A DNA stretch of 64,000 nt from Lachnospiraceae bacterium (GCA_030526405.1 JAUNCZ010000005.1:35549-99548), one strand, 5' to 3'; shown: positions 9,199-19,900, counted from the first letter of the stretch. Numbers and translations are program-made. The notes: generated by a model not told the origin, from the letters alone.

Positions 9199-9709
9199 AC
9201 TATATACGTATGTGGACGGCAGTACAGCTCGTCAGGTTCATGTTCGCAGAACTGCAGAACAGCACCGGACGCCTGTGTCTGAACAGCACCGCATAAAAAG
9301 GACCGCTGACGGGGAGAAAACCCGCAGAGGGAGAAGGGCTGAACATGAAAGCGTCAGCCAGAAGCAATTAGAGAAAAACAGAGCGAATGCGAGAAGTATG
9401 GGGCTGGGATATGTTTTATTTTTGTCAGCTGCATGCCTGCTTAGTATGTTCTTATGTGTTCGTTATCTGAACATGAAATCTACTCTCACAACCCAGAGCG
9501 ATGCTATTGCCAGGGCGGAGAGCAGGCTGAATTCCATGAAAGCGGATAATGACGCATATTATAATCAGGTGATGGCCTCTGTTACGCTGGAGGATGTGAA
9601 GAATGCCGCACTGAGTTACGGTATGCATTACGCCACAGAGTCACAGATTGAATACTACAGCATAGACGAAAGCAGTTATATGCGACAGTATCAGGATGTA
9701 CCTGAATAA
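9155..9709 (+). CDS. ftsL: FtsL-like cell-division protein
   Basis: Small bitopic protein (184 aa) with a long basic N-terminal cytoplasmic tail, one transmembrane helix ([21 protein letters not shown]) and an extracellular heptad-like stretch, the FtsL/DivIC layout. The assignment rests on position between rsmH and the PBP gene plus topology; sequence identity in this family is low. AGGAG at 9141-9145 supports the ATG at 9155, giving a 44-nt overlap with rsmH. The cytoplasmic tail (about 75 residues, Arg/Lys/His-rich) is longer than in Bacillus FtsL. Confidence 0.8.
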   Translation: MASTDRRRVNSDRTELYTYVDGSTARQVHVRRTAEQHRTPVSEQHRIKRTADGEKTRRGRRAEHESVSQKQLEKNRANARSMGLGYVLFLSAACLLSMFLCVRYLNMKSTLTTQSDAIARAESRLNSMKADNDAYYNQVMASVTLEDVKNAALSYGMHYATESQIEYYSIDESSYMRQYQDVPE

Positions 9710-9711
9710 AT

Positions 9712-11856
9712 TTGAGTTTTATGGTAAAAAACAAAAAGAAAAAGCTGTCCGGCAGCCGGTTGAAAGCAATGAAAAGGCGGCGCTGGCAGAGGATGCTTGA
9801 AGTAAAAATTAATAATACCATGGGCAGAAAGCTGGTAGGACTATTCTCATTAGTCATACTGGCTTTAGTCGGTTTAGCCATTCGTATCACATGGATCAAT
9901 GTGAATGACGGAAAGCAGTATGAGAGGATCGTTCTGAACCAGAATCAGCAGCAGTATGAGAGCAGGACCATTCCTTTTAAGAGAGGCGACATCAGGGACA
10001 GGAACGGCACCATTCTGGCCACCAGTGACAAGGTGTACAATCTGATCCTGGACTGTCATGTGGTAAATACAGAATTTAAGGATGAAGATGGCAACATTGT
10101 CAACAGCTATGTGGATCCCACAGTGAGCACCCTTGTGGAGCTGTTTGGTCTGGATGAGGGGGAGATCCGTGGTCTCCTTTCTGATGAAAAGACAATGGAC
10201 AGTCCCTATGTGGTGCTGGTGGAAAATATGTCCATCTTCCAGAAACAGAAATTTGAAGCCTATACAGATACCTCCAGCGAGGAAAATGAAGGGCTGACTG
10301 ATGCAGAAAAAAAACGGAGAAAGAATATCAAGGGTGTCTGGTTTGAGGAGGATTATCTGAGGGTATATCCCATGAATTCTCTTGCCTGTGACATCATTGG
10401 ATTTTCCGATTCAGATAATCAGGCCAACTACGGGATCGAGGGATACTACTGTGATACCCTCAACGGAACCAATGGCCGACAGTATGGTTATTTTAACGAC
10501 GATGCAGATGTGGAGCAGACGATTATTGATCCTGTGGCAGGAAAAAATGTCATCTCCACCATTGATGTGAACATCCAGCAGATCATCCGCTCTGCAATGG
10601 AGAAGTTCATTCAGAAGTACAGCAATGGCCCCCGTGGTGAGAAGGCTGCGGAGAATATCGGTATCATTGTCATGGATCCGGATACGGGTGAGATCCTGGG
10701 AATGGATTCCAGCCAGTGGTACGATCTGAATAATCCGAGACTCTATACAAAGGAAGAGTTTCAGCAGATGCCGGATGAGCAGTATGAGCAGATAAAGGAT
10801 GAACTTCCGGAAATGTGGAAGAATTTCTGCGTATCCGATTCCTTTGAACCGGGTTCCACCTTTAAGCCCATCACTGTGGCAGCTGCCATGGAGATGGCGG
10901 CCGCAGACAACAGAGACAGTTATTACTGTGACGGTATTGAGCAGATCAAGAATGCCACACTGCACTGCATTGCCTATCCGGGGGAGCATGGAACCATGAA
11001 CCTGGAATCTGCACTGAAGGTGTCCTGCAATGACACACTGATGCAGGTGGGAGCGCGACTGGGTGTTGCCGGAATCCTGAAATATCAGGAGCTGTTTAAT
11101 TTTGGTATGAAAACGGGAATTGATCTTCCGGGAGAGAACTCCGGAGTCCTTCACACGGAGGAAGGAATGGGAGAGGTGGAACTGGCCACCACCTCCTTTG
11201 GGCAGGGATTTACCTGTACCATGATTCAGGAGGCAGCAGCATTTTCAGCTGTTGTGAACGGAGGCTATTATTATAAGCCCCATGTGGTCAGTGCTATTAC
11301 AGACAGCAGCGGAGCTGTAACAGAGCATGTGGATTCTGTGGTGGAGCGCCAGGTGGTTTCCACAGCAGTGAGCAACCAGGTCAGAGAATGGCTGGGTGAG
11401 GTTATGGAACCGGGCGGCTCCGGTGAGACTGCCAATGTCCCGGGATACAGCCTTGGAGGAAAAACAGGAACTGCCCAGAAGGTGGATCCTGACACAAAGG
11501 CCTACGGGGATGATTATGTTGTTTCCTTTATTGGATGCGCCCCCCTTGAGAAACCGGAGGTGGTGGTGTACGTTGTGGTTGACACACCCAATGCGGAGGA
11601 TCAGGGAAGCAGCATCTACGCCCAGGAGATCACAAGGGAGATCTTTATCGAGCTTCTTCCTTATCTGAATATCTTCTCGGGAGATCCCGCTGCCACAGAG
11701 GCATATATTGCACAGCTTAAGGCGGCAGAGCAGAGCGATGGGGCACAGCAGGCCGATGGGGCAGAACAGGCTGAGGCAGCAGAACAGAGCAATGCGGCAC
11801 AGCAGGCTGTGCCTGAGACAGCAGATTCAGAGGCTTTGGCTGTTCCGGAATCCTGA
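9712..11856 (+). CDS. Class B penicillin-binding protein (FtsI/PBP2B/SpoVD family)
   Basis: Septal transpeptidase that crosslinks peptidoglycan. After a basic cytoplasmic tail and a membrane anchor (about 43-62) come the PBP dimerisation domain and the transpeptidase domain with catalytic Ser382 in GSTFK, SCN at 438-440 and KTG at 584-586. Unlike SpoVD or PBP2X there is no PASTA domain; the protein ends instead in a roughly 45-residue tail of Ala, Glu and Gln repeats. The TTG at 9712 is 3 codons before an ATG at 9721; neither has a strong Shine-Dalgarno, so the exact start is open. Confidence 0.93.
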   Translation: MSFMVKNKKKKLSGSRLKAMKRRRWQRMLEVKINNTMGRKLVGLFSLVILALVGLAIRITWINVNDGKQYERIVLNQNQQQYESRTIPFKRGDIRDRNGTILATSDKVYNLILDCHVVNTEFKDEDGNIVNSYVDPTVSTLVELFGLDEGEIRGLLSDEKTMDSPYVVLVENMSIFQKQKFEAYTDTSSEENEGLTDAEKKRRKNIKGVWFEEDYLRVYPMNSLACDIIGFSDSDNQANYGIEGYYCDTLNGTNGRQYGYFNDDADVEQTIIDPVAGKNVISTIDVNIQQIIRSAMEKFIQKYSNGPRGEKAAENIGIIVMDPDTGEILGMDSSQWYDLNNPRLYTKEEFQQMPDEQYEQIKDELPEMWKNFCVSDSFEPGSTFKPITVAAAMEMAAADNRDSYYCDGIEQIKNATLHCIAYPGEHGTMNLESALKVSCNDTLMQVGARLGVAGILKYQELFNFGMKTGIDLPGENSGVLHTEEGMGEVELATTSFGQGFTCTMIQEAAAFSAVVNGGYYYKPHVVSAITDSSGAVTEHVDSVVERQVVSTAVSNQVREWLGEVMEPGGSGETANVPGYSLGGKTGTAQKVDPDTKAYGDDYVVSFIGCAPLEKPEVVVYVVVDTPNAEDQGSSIYAQEITREIFIELLPYLNIFSGDPAATEAYIAQLKAAEQSDGAQQADGAEQAEAAEQSNAAQQAVPETADSEALAVPES

Positions 11857-11920
11857 ACAGCTGAACCTGTTACAGATCAAAAAACAGAAAAGAAAGACTG
11901 CTTCCTTTGGGGAGGCGGGA

Positions 11921-12889
11921 ATGAGGTATAGTATGAATTGGTATATGGTATTGGCCCTTGGGGCAGCATTTGCAATCACTCTGGCACTGGGACCGGTGAT
12001 CATCCCGTTCCTGCGCAGATTAAAATTTGGACAGACTGAGAGAGCGGAGGGTGTACAGTCCCATCTTCTGAAGGCGGGTACCCCCACCATGGGTGGTCTC
12101 ATGTTCCTGGTGGCGATTCTGGTGGTTTCTGTTCCGCTGGCCTTCTTCTATCCGAACATTATTCCGATCCTGATCCTTACCATCGGATTTGGCGTGGTGG
12201 GTTATCTGGATGACTATCTGAAGGTTGTGAAGAAGAATTCAGACGGTCTGCTGGCATGGCAGAAGCTGGGACTTCAGTTTGTAATCACCTGTCTGTTTGT
12301 ATTCTGGCTGAAGACCTATACGGATGTTTCGATGGCAATGATTCTTCCATTTACAGGAGGAAAAACCATTGATATTGGAATTCTGGCAATTCCGTTCCTG
12401 TTTATCGTTGTACTGGCAACTGTAAACGGAGTAAACTTTACAGACGGTGTGGATGGTCTTGCATCCTCTGTTACTGTGGTTGTGGCATTTTTCTTTGTGA
12501 TTGCTTCTGTAAGAGCAGGAGCAGGCATTGAGGCGGTGGCATTTGCAGTAATGGGTGGTCTTATGGGCTTCCTCTGCTACAATGCATTTCCTGCAAAGAT
12601 CTTCATGGGTGATACAGGATCCCTGGCCCTGGGCGGATTTGTGGCAGCAGCAGCCTACATGCTGAACATGCCGCTGTTTATTCCGATCATCGGAGTGATC
12701 TATGCTGCAGAGCTGCTTTCTGTGGTTCTTCAGGTGAGCTATTTTAAACTGACACACGGAAAACGAATCTTTAAGATGACTCCGATTCATCATCATTTTG
12801 AGCTGAGTGACTGGTCTGAGACAAGAATCGTTACCGTATTCACTATTGTAACAATTCTCTGCTGTGTTGTTGCCTATGCCGCAATGTAA
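11921..12889 (+). CDS. mraY: Phospho-N-acetylmuramoyl-pentapeptide-transferase
   Basis: Integral membrane enzyme (322 aa, about 10 helices) that makes lipid I from UDP-MurNAc-pentapeptide and undecaprenyl phosphate. Diagnostic motifs are GTPTMGG, GYLDDYLK (Mg-binding Asp pair), NFTDGVDGLA, MGDTGSLALGG and the C-terminal MTPIHHHFEL. GGAGG at 11911 sits 5 nt before the ATG at 11921. An in-frame open stretch extends upstream into the PBP gene but has no ribosome binding site. It starts 64 nt after the PBP stop. Confidence 0.96.
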   Translation: MRYSMNWYMVLALGAAFAITLALGPVIIPFLRRLKFGQTERAEGVQSHLLKAGTPTMGGLMFLVAILVVSVPLAFFYPNIIPILILTIGFGVVGYLDDYLKVVKKNSDGLLAWQKLGLQFVITCLFVFWLKTYTDVSMAMILPFTGGKTIDIGILAIPFLFIVVLATVNGVNFTDGVDGLASSVTVVVAFFFVIASVRAGAGIEAVAFAVMGGLMGFLCYNAFPAKIFMGDTGSLALGGFVAAAAYMLNMPLFIPIIGVIYAAELLSVVLQVSYFKLTHGKRIFKMTPIHHHFELSDWSETRIVTVFTIVTILCCVVAYAAM

Positions 12890-12940
12890 GAGCAGAGTAC
12901 TGATATTTGGATGAATTGAAATTTAGGAGGAGAATAAAAC

Positions 12941-14299
12941 ATGGAATGGGCAGGTAAGAAGGTCCTGGTTTTCGGATCCGGAAAGAGCGGAATCGGTGCA
13001 GCTGCACTGCTTTCAAAGCTTGGAGCAGAGCCGGTGATCTATGACGGCAATGAGAAACTGAATCCGGCTGCTATTCTTGAGAAGCTGGAGAATAAAGATA
13101 CAAAGATTATTCTGGGAGAATTTCCGGAGGAGGAGCTGGCAGGGCTGGAGCTTGTGATCATGAGCCCGGGTGTTCCCTGTGACCTTCCTGTTGTGGATCG
13201 CTTCAGAGCAGCAGGACTGCCGATCTGGGGTGAGGTGGAACTGGCCTACCAGATTGGAAAGGGAAGAGTTCTGGCAATTACAGGAACAAATGGAAAAACA
13301 ACCACAACTTCCCTTCTGGGAGAGATCATGAAGGACTATTGTCCGGAGGTGTATGTGGTGGGAAATATCGGAAATCCCTACACAGATGCGGCACCGCTGA
13401 TGACAGAGCAGGCAGTAACTGTGGCAGAGATCTCCAGCTTCCAGCTGGAAACAACAGAGAGCTTTCATCCGGAGGCATCCTGCATCACCAATATTACAGA
13501 GGATCATCTGAACAGACATCATACCATGGAGGAGTACATCCGCGTGAAGGAGCTGATTACAGCAAACCAGACAGAGGAGGATGTATGTGTCCTGAATTAT
13601 GAGGATCCTGTTCTTCGGGAGTTTGGCAGGGACCTTCGTCCAAAGGTGGTTTATTTCTCCAGTCTTCGTGCTCTGGATCAGGGTATCTATTATCAGAACG
13701 GAGAAATCTGTATCGCAGATGGAGAGAAAACAGAGGTGCTGGTGAAGACAGACGATCTGCAGCTTCTGGGACTCCATAATTATGAAAATATCATGTGTGC
13801 GGCGGCTATGGCTCTTCATGCAGGGGTGCCGAAGGAAAGTGTTGTAAAAACCATCTGCGGCTTCAAGGGCGTTGCTCACCGTATTGAATATGTGGGAGAG
13901 AAGAAGGGCGTTAAATACTACAACGATTCCAAGGGTACAAACCCGGATGCAGCCATTAAGGGAATTCAGGCTATGAACCGTCCTACTCTTCTGATCGGCG
14001 GAGGCTACGACAAGCAGTCCACCTATGAAGAGTGGATCAATGCCTTTGACGGAAAGGTACGCTATCTGGTGCTGATTGGTCAGACCAGAGAGAAGATTGC
14101 CGAGGCAGCTCTTGGCTGCGGCTTCCCGAAGGAGAAGATCCTGTTCTGTGAGAACCTTGAGGAAGCAGTACGCTCCTGTGCAGAGCTGGCTGTGGAGGGA
14201 GATGCAGTGCTCCTTTCTCCTGCCTGTGCAAGCTGGGGTCAGTTTGATAACTACGAGCAGAGAGGCGATATGTTCCGGGAGTATGTCCGTGGACTGTAA
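12941..14299 (+). CDS. murD: UDP-N-acetylmuramoylalanine-D-glutamate ligase
   Basis: Cytosolic Mur ligase (452 aa) that adds D-Glu to UDP-MurNAc-L-Ala. The N-terminal Rossmann-like UDP-binding domain (VLVFGSGKSGIGA) is followed by the ATP loop GTNGKTTTT, the NITEDHLNRH metal-binding segment and the C-terminal domain with YYNDSKGTNPDA and LLSPACASWGQFDNY. AGGAGG lies ahead of the ATG. In most dcw clusters ftsW and murG follow; here ftsQ comes next. Confidence 0.96.
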   Translation: MEWAGKKVLVFGSGKSGIGAAALLSKLGAEPVIYDGNEKLNPAAILEKLENKDTKIILGEFPEEELAGLELVIMSPGVPCDLPVVDRFRAAGLPIWGEVELAYQIGKGRVLAITGTNGKTTTTSLLGEIMKDYCPEVYVVGNIGNPYTDAAPLMTEQAVTVAEISSFQLETTESFHPEASCITNITEDHLNRHHTMEEYIRVKELITANQTEEDVCVLNYEDPVLREFGRDLRPKVVYFSSLRALDQGIYYQNGEICIADGEKTEVLVKTDDLQLLGLHNYENIMCAAAMALHAGVPKESVVKTICGFKGVAHRIEYVGEKKGVKYYNDSKGTNPDAAIKGIQAMNRPTLLIGGGYDKQSTYEEWINAFDGKVRYLVLIGQTREKIAEAALGCGFPKEKILFCENLEEAVRSCAELAVEGDAVLLSPACASWGQFDNYEQRGDMFREYVRGL

Positions 14300-14321
14300 T
14301 GGCTCAGGCTGAGGAAAAACC

Positions 14322-15233
14322 ATGAAAAAGAAACCAGTCAGTAAAAAAAAGAAGGCTGCGGGAAAGAAAAAAAGATCCAGTGCTGTCTCAAGACGAAGGA
14401 GAAAGCTGATTCTGGAGATGCTTGGAACTGTTTTTATTCTGGCAGCGCTGTTCTGGGGATTATTCTATATCAACTCCGTAGAGGTTGTGGGAAACAGCGG
14501 GAAAAACTACAGAGATCAGGAAATTGAGGAGATGACTCTTCCGGAATTCTGGAACAGAAACTCAGTTCTTCTTCGAATCTTCCGGCATAAGGTGGATCTG
14601 GAGGATGTACGCTTTATGGACAGCGTAGAGGTGGAGTTTGTCAGCCGCAATGCCATCCGACTTCATGTAAATGAAAAAAAGCCGGTGGGCTTTGTACGGA
14701 TGAATGACAGGGACTTCTATTTTGACCATGAGGGAGTGGTTCTGGAAATCATGTCTGCTGAGGAAACCGTGCTTTTGAAGCAGCAGGCTGCAGATTCTGC
14801 ACAGAAACAGCAGACTGAAACAGTTCCGGAGACGGAGGAGGAAAAATCCACTGAGGTGGTTCAGGAGTTTAATCCCACCCTTGCGGATGTGCCTATGATC
14901 ACAGGACTGGATGTTTCCGAGGTGCAGGCAGGAGACCAGCTGCCGTTGAATGATACGGGATTTTTTAATACCATTCAGTTCCTGACGAAGATGATCGATA
15001 AATACGGAATACAGCCGGATTATGTGGAGATCACAGAGAATGCAAAGGGGAAGAAGGAAATGACCCTTTACTACGGAGCTGTGCGGGCGGCTCTGGGAAC
15101 AGACAGGGATCTGGAGGAGAAGGTTACAAGGCTGGCGGCAATTCTTCCGAAGCTGTCAGGCCGTTCGGGAGTTCTTCATCTGGAGGAGTTTTCCGGAGAT
15201 ACCATCAACCTTGTTTTCAGTGAGAACCAGTAG
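14322..15233 (+). CDS. ftsQ: FtsQ/DivIB-type cell-division protein
   Basis: Bitopic division protein of 303 aa: a very Lys/Arg-rich cytoplasmic tail (about 1-27), one membrane helix (about 29-48), and an extracellular POTRA-like domain (INSVEVVGNSGKNYRDQEI...) of the FtsQ/DivIB fold that helps hold the FtsL/DivIC complex. A Gln/Glu-rich insert (about 148-185) interrupts the beta domain. The start follows a GAGG motif 22 nt after murD. It is the last gene before the repeat-rich gap and ftsZ. Confidence 0.85.
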   Translation: MKKKPVSKKKKAAGKKKRSSAVSRRRRKLILEMLGTVFILAALFWGLFYINSVEVVGNSGKNYRDQEIEEMTLPEFWNRNSVLLRIFRHKVDLEDVRFMDSVEVEFVSRNAIRLHVNEKKPVGFVRMNDRDFYFDHEGVVLEIMSAEETVLLKQQAADSAQKQQTETVPETEEEKSTEVVQEFNPTLADVPMITGLDVSEVQAGDQLPLNDTGFFNTIQFLTKMIDKYGIQPDYVEITENAKGKKEMTLYYGAVRAALGTDRDLEEKVTRLAAILPKLSGRSGVLHLEEFSGDTINLVFSENQ

Positions 15234-15241
15234 AGATTTAA

Positions 15242-15307
15242 ATCAAGGGCTCCATGCGCTCATCTGTGCAAGCACAATCGCGCCTGTAACCCTTGCTGCG
15301 TGAACTG
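15242..15307 (+). repeat. 66-bp direct repeat, copy 1 (ftsQ-ftsZ gap)
   Basis: Identical to 15409-15474. The 360-bp gap between ftsQ and ftsZ holds two perfect 66-bp copies separated by 101 bp. The spacer contains an imperfect inverted repeat (GCGCTC...CAATTC near 15331-15353 against 15381-15401) and repeated CTGACGCA words. No open reading frame or transposase is present. Confidence 0.9.
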
Positions 15308-15408
15308 TTCCAGTTCATCCGCGCTCAAGATCATTCGCAATTCCCGTGCTGACGCACTGAGCCGTCTGCTGACGCAGACCGAATTGCTCATGAAAGAGCG
15401 CTCCCTGC

Positions 15409-15474
15409 ATCAAGGGCTCCATGCGCTCATCTGTGCAAGCACAATCGCGCCTGTAACCCTTGCTGCGTGAACTG
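15409..15474 (+). repeat. 66-bp direct repeat, copy 2 (ftsQ-ftsZ gap)
   Basis: Exact second copy of 15242-15307, ending 14 nt before the predicted ftsZ -35 box, so the element abuts the ftsZ promoter without disrupting it. Confidence 0.9.
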
Positions 15475-15488
15475 GAAGAAAAAAATTG

Positions 15489-15517
15489 TTGCTAAAACCC
15501 GTGATTCGGGCTATCAT
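15489..15517 (+). promoter_or_regulatory. Candidate ftsZ promoter
   Basis: TTGCTA (15489-15494) and TATCAT (15512-15517) are 17 bp apart; the spacer carries a CCCG/CGGG inverted repeat. This would give ftsZ its own transcription start 77 nt before the start codon. Confidence 0.6.
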
Positions 15518-15593
15518 AACTATAAGTGTTTACAATGGGGGAACAAAAAAACACGTTATACCAGTAGTTGTTTTTACATAAGGAGGAATCATT

Positions 15594-16745
15594 TTGTTAG
15601 AGATTATGACAAATGAGGCAGAGTCTTCTGCAAGAATCATCGTTGTTGGTGTTGGTGGCGCTGGCAACAATGCTGTTAATAGAATGGTGGAAGAGACAAT
15701 CGGTGGCGTTGAGTTCATCGGTGTTAATACAGATAAACAGGCCCTGGCTATGAGCAAGGCACCAACAATCCTTCAGATTGGCGAGAAGATCACAAAGGGT
15801 CTTGGAGCCGGAGCAAAACCTGAGGTTGGCCAGAAGGCAGCTGAGGAGAGCATCGATGAGCTGAGAGCTCTGATGGAGGGTGCTGACATGGTATTCGTTA
15901 CCTGTGGTATGGGTGGCGGAACCGGTACAGGTGCTGCACCTGTAGTTGCAGGTCTTGCAAAAGAGATGGGCATCCTGACTGTAGGTGTTGTTACAAAGCC
16001 TTTCCGTTTCGAGGCAAGAGCCCGTATGTCCAATGCCATGACAGGAATCGAGAAGCTGAAAGAGAATGTGGATACTCTGATCGTGATCCCCAATGATAAG
16101 CTTCTGGAGATCGTTGACCGCAGAACCACAATGCCTGAGGCTCTGAAGAAAGCTGATGAGGTTCTTCAGCAGGCAGTACAGGGAATCACTGATCTGATCA
16201 ACCTGCCGGCACTGATTAACCTTGACTTTGCAGATGTTCAGACTGTAATGACTGATAAGGGAATTGCTCATATCGGTATTGGTGAGGCTAAGGGTGATGA
16301 TAAAGCGCTGGAGGCAGTACAGCAGGCAGTATTCAGCCCGCTGCTTGAGACCACTATTGCAGGTGCAAGCCATGTGATCATCAACATCTCCGGTGATATC
16401 AGCCTGATGGATGCCAATGATGCAGCTACCTATGTACAGAACCTGGCAGGTGAGGATACCAACATTATCTTCGGTGCTATGTACGATGAGACAATTCCGG
16501 ATTATGCCCGTATCACTGTTATTGCAACCGGTCTTGAGGATGCTTCTGAGCCTGTTGCTGTACAGCCAAAGAAGGAGAAGGCTCCTGTAGTGAACAAGAT
16601 GCCTGCATACCAGATGCCAAAGACACAGCCGGCACCTGCTCCTGCATACAAACCTGCATACCAGATGCCAAAGGCAGCACCTGTAAGCAGCAATGTACAG
16701 AAAAAAGATATCCAGATTCCGGATTTTCTTAAACCAAGAAAATAA
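15594..16745 (+). CDS. ftsZ: Cell-division protein FtsZ
   Basis: Tubulin-like GTPase (383 aa) that forms the Z-ring. The GTP-binding signature GGGTGTG is in [15 protein letters not shown], with N-terminal [14 protein letters not shown] and the synergy region [12 protein letters not shown] Pro/Ala/Tyr/Met repeat linker (about 325-368) leads to the C-terminal peptide [11 protein letters not shown] that binds FtsA/SepF-type partners. Translation starts at a TTG with AGGAGG 7 nt upstream; the family N-terminus starts here. It is a separate transcription unit with its own promoter and a strong terminator. Confidence 0.98.
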   Translation: MLEIMTNEAESSARIIVVGVGGAGNNAVNRMVEETIGGVEFIGVNTDKQALAMSKAPTILQIGEKITKGLGAGAKPEVGQKAAEESIDELRALMEGADMVFVTCGMGGGTGTGAAPVVAGLAKEMGILTVGVVTKPFRFEARARMSNAMTGIEKLKENVDTLIVIPNDKLLEIVDRRTTMPEALKKADEVLQQAVQGITDLINLPALINLDFADVQTVMTDKGIAHIGIGEAKGDDKALEAVQQAVFSPLLETTIAGASHVIINISGDISLMDANDAATYVQNLAGEDTNIIFGAMYDETIPDYARITVIATGLEDASEPVAVQPKKEKAPVVNKMPAYQMPKTQPAPAPAYKPAYQMPKAAPVSSNVQKKDIQIPDFLKPRK

Positions 16746-16753
16746 GAACCAGT

Positions 16754-16788
16754 AACAAAAACTCCGCAGTTGTTGCGGAGTTTTTGTT
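16754..16788 (+). terminator. Intrinsic terminator after ftsZ
   Basis: A perfect 15-bp stem (16754-16768 with 16774-16788) with a 5-nt loop; the 3' arm contains a T-run. Strong. Confidence 0.93.
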
Positions 16789-16822
16789 GTGTTAGAAGGG
16801 AAAAACCAATAAAGAAAAGTTC

Positions 16823-16851
16823 TTGACAGTTCACAGTAATAATGTTACAGT
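16823..16851 (+). promoter_or_regulatory. rpoB promoter with extended -10
   Basis: TTGACA (16823-16828), 17-bp spacer, TACAGT (16846-16851) preceded by TGT, an extended -10. It gives a leader of about 125 nt before rpoB. No rplJ/rplL precede rpoB here, so rpoBC has its own promoter. Confidence 0.8.
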
Positions 16852-16981
16852 AAAAAATGCACTATTATGGCAAGATATGCCCACCTGTAAAAATCTTTCT
16901 TTTATAGAAATGCTACAAAAGTAGGTGTACAGGAGAGCATCATCATAATAAATATTTATAAATACAAGGGGTGAAACGTCA

Positions 16982-19900
16982 ATGGAGAAGAACAGAATAC
17001 GTCCGATTGCCACCGGAAGAAGTATGCGAATGAGTTACCAGAGACAGAAAGAAGTTCTGGAAATGCCCAACCTGATCGAGGTTCAGAAAGACTCCTATGA
17101 GTGGTTCCTCAGAGAGGGACTGAAGGAAGTTTTTGCTGACATTTCTCCGATCGAGGATTACAGCGGAAAGCTCAGTCTGGAATTCGTAGACTTTACTCTG
17201 TGTGAAGACGACGTGAAATATTCCATCGAAGAATGCAAACAGCGTGATGCTACTTTTGCAGCACCGCTGAAAGTTAAAGTACGCCTGTACAATAAAGAAA
17301 AAGATGAGATCAGCGAGCATGAGATCTTCATGGGAGATCTTCCGCTGATGACTGCAACCGGAACATTCGTAATCAACGGTGCAGAGCGAGTAATCGTAAG
17401 CCAGTTAGTTCGTTCTCCTGGCATTTACTATGCAATTGCTCACGATAAGATCGGTAAAACACTGTACTCCTGTACAGTAATCCCTAACCGTGGAGCATGG
17501 CTGGAGTATGAGACTGACTCCAATGATGTATTCTATGTTCGTGTAGACAGAACAAGAAAAGTTCCGATCACTGTTCTGCTTCGTGCCCTGGGTCTGGGAA
17601 GCAATGCTGAGATCGTTGAGCTCTTCGGTGAGGAGCCAAAGATCCTTGCAAGCTTTGCTAAAGACGTTTCCACCAATTATCAGGAAGGTCTTCTGGAGCT
17701 GTACAAAAAGATCCGTCCGGGCGAGCCTCTGGCAGTGGAAAGTGCAGAGAGCCTGATCAATGCAATGTTCTTTGATGCCCGTCGTTACGATCTGGCAAAA
17801 GTAGGCCGTTATAAATTCAATAAGAAATTAGCGTTCCGCAACCGTCTCCGCGGACAGGTTCTGGCTGAGGATGCTGTGAGCCCTGTTACCGGTGAGATCG
17901 TTGCTGAGGCTGGTACTACTCTTACAAGAGAGATTGCTGAGAATATTCAGTACGCAGCTGTACCACATGTATGGATCCGTGTTGAGGAGCAGGAGAGACC
18001 TGTGAAGGTTCTTTCCAACATGATGGTAGACATTACCAGATGGATGGATGTGGATCCTGCTGAACTGGGTATTACAGAGGAAGTTTACTACCCTGTACTG
18101 GAGCAGATCCTTGAGGAGTACACAGATCTTGAGGAGCAGAAAGAGGCAGTTCGTGCCCGCATCACAGATCTGATTCCAAAACATATCACAAAAGAGGATA
18201 TCTTTGCATCTGTAAACTACAACATGCATCTTGAGTATGGCATCGGCACCAGCGATGACATCGACCACCTGGGCAACCGTCGTATCCGTGCGGTAGGCGA
18301 GCTGCTTCAGAATCAGTACAGAATCGGTCTTTCCCGTCTGGAGAGAGTGGTTCGTGAGAGAATGACAACTCAGGACATGGATACTATTTCTCCACAGTCC
18401 CTGATCAATATCAAACCTGTAACTGCAGCAGTAAAAGAGTTCTTCGGATCTTCCCAGCTGTCTCAGTTCATGGATCAGAACAACCCACTTGGTGAGCTGA
18501 CTCATAAGAGACGTCTCTCCGCTCTGGGACCTGGCGGTCTGTCCCGTGACCGTGCCGGATTCGAGGTTCGAGATGTACACTACTCCCACTACGGAAGAAT
18601 GTGTCCAATCGAGACCCCTGAGGGACCAAACATCGGTCTGATCAACTCTCTGGCATCCTACGCAAGAATCAACGGCTACGGTTTCGTTGAGGCTCCTTAT
18701 CGTAAGATCGATAAAACTGATCCAAAGAATCCTCGTGTAACAGATGAAGTTGTTTATATGACAGCTGACGAGGAGGATAACTACCACGTAGCACAGGCGA
18801 ATGAGCCTCTGGATGAGAACGGATACTTTATCCGTAAGAACGTATCCGGACGTTACCGTGAGGAGACTCAGGAGTACGAGCGTCACATGTTCGATTACAT
18901 GGATGTATCTCCAAAGATGGTATTCTCTGTGGCTACAGCCCTGATTCCATTCCTTCAGAACGATGATGCGAACCGTGCGCTGATGGGATCCAACATGCAG
19001 CGTCAGGCCGTTCCGCTTCTGTTCACAGAGGCTCCTGTAGTAGGAACCGGTATGGAGGCAAAAGCAGCAGTAGACTCCGGTGTCTGCGTTGTTGCTAAAA
19101 AATCCGGAACCATTACCTTTGCGTCTTCCAAAGAGATTCGCATGAACAATGATGACGGAACAAAAGATGTTTACAATCTGACTAAATTTATGCGAAGCAA
19201 CCAGAGCAACTGCTACAACCAGCGTCCGATCGTGGTAAAAGGTGACCATGTAGAGGCAGGTTCTGTAATTGCAGACGGTCCATCCACATCCAAAGGTGAG
19301 CTGGCACTTGGAAAGAACCCACTGATCGGATTCATGACATGGGAAGGCTACAACTACGAGGATGCGGTTCTGCTTAGCGAGCGTCTTGTACAGGATGATA
19401 TCTATACATCCATCCATATCGAGGAGTACGAGGCAGAGGCACGTGATACAAAACTGGGACCAGAGGAGATCACAAAGGATGTTCCTGGTGTTGGTGATGA
19501 TGCACTGAAGGATCTGGATGAGAGAGGAATCATCCGCATCGGTGCTGAGGTTCGTGCCGGAGATATCCTTGTTGGTAAGGTTACTCCAAAGGGAGAGACA
19601 GAGCTGACAGCAGAGGAGAGACTGCTTCGCGCCATCTTCGGTGAGAAGGCACGTGAGGTTCGTGATACATCTCTGAAGGTACCGCACGGTGAGTACGGTA
19701 TCGTAGTAGATGCCAAGGTATTTACCCGTGAGAACGGCGATGAGCTTTCTCCAGGAGTAAACCAGGCAGTTCGTATCTACATTGCACAGAAGAGAAAAAT
19801 CTCCGTAGGAGATAAGATGGCTGGTCGTCACGGAAACAAGGGTGTCGTTTCCCGCGTTCTTCCTGTTGAGGATATGCCATTCCTGCCAAACGGCCGTCCG

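Noticed and set aside
17828..19831. Long minus-strand open frame opposite rpoB
   Set aside because: Shadow of rpoB codon bias; Cys/Ser/Leu-rich without motifs, no promoter or Shine-Dalgarno.
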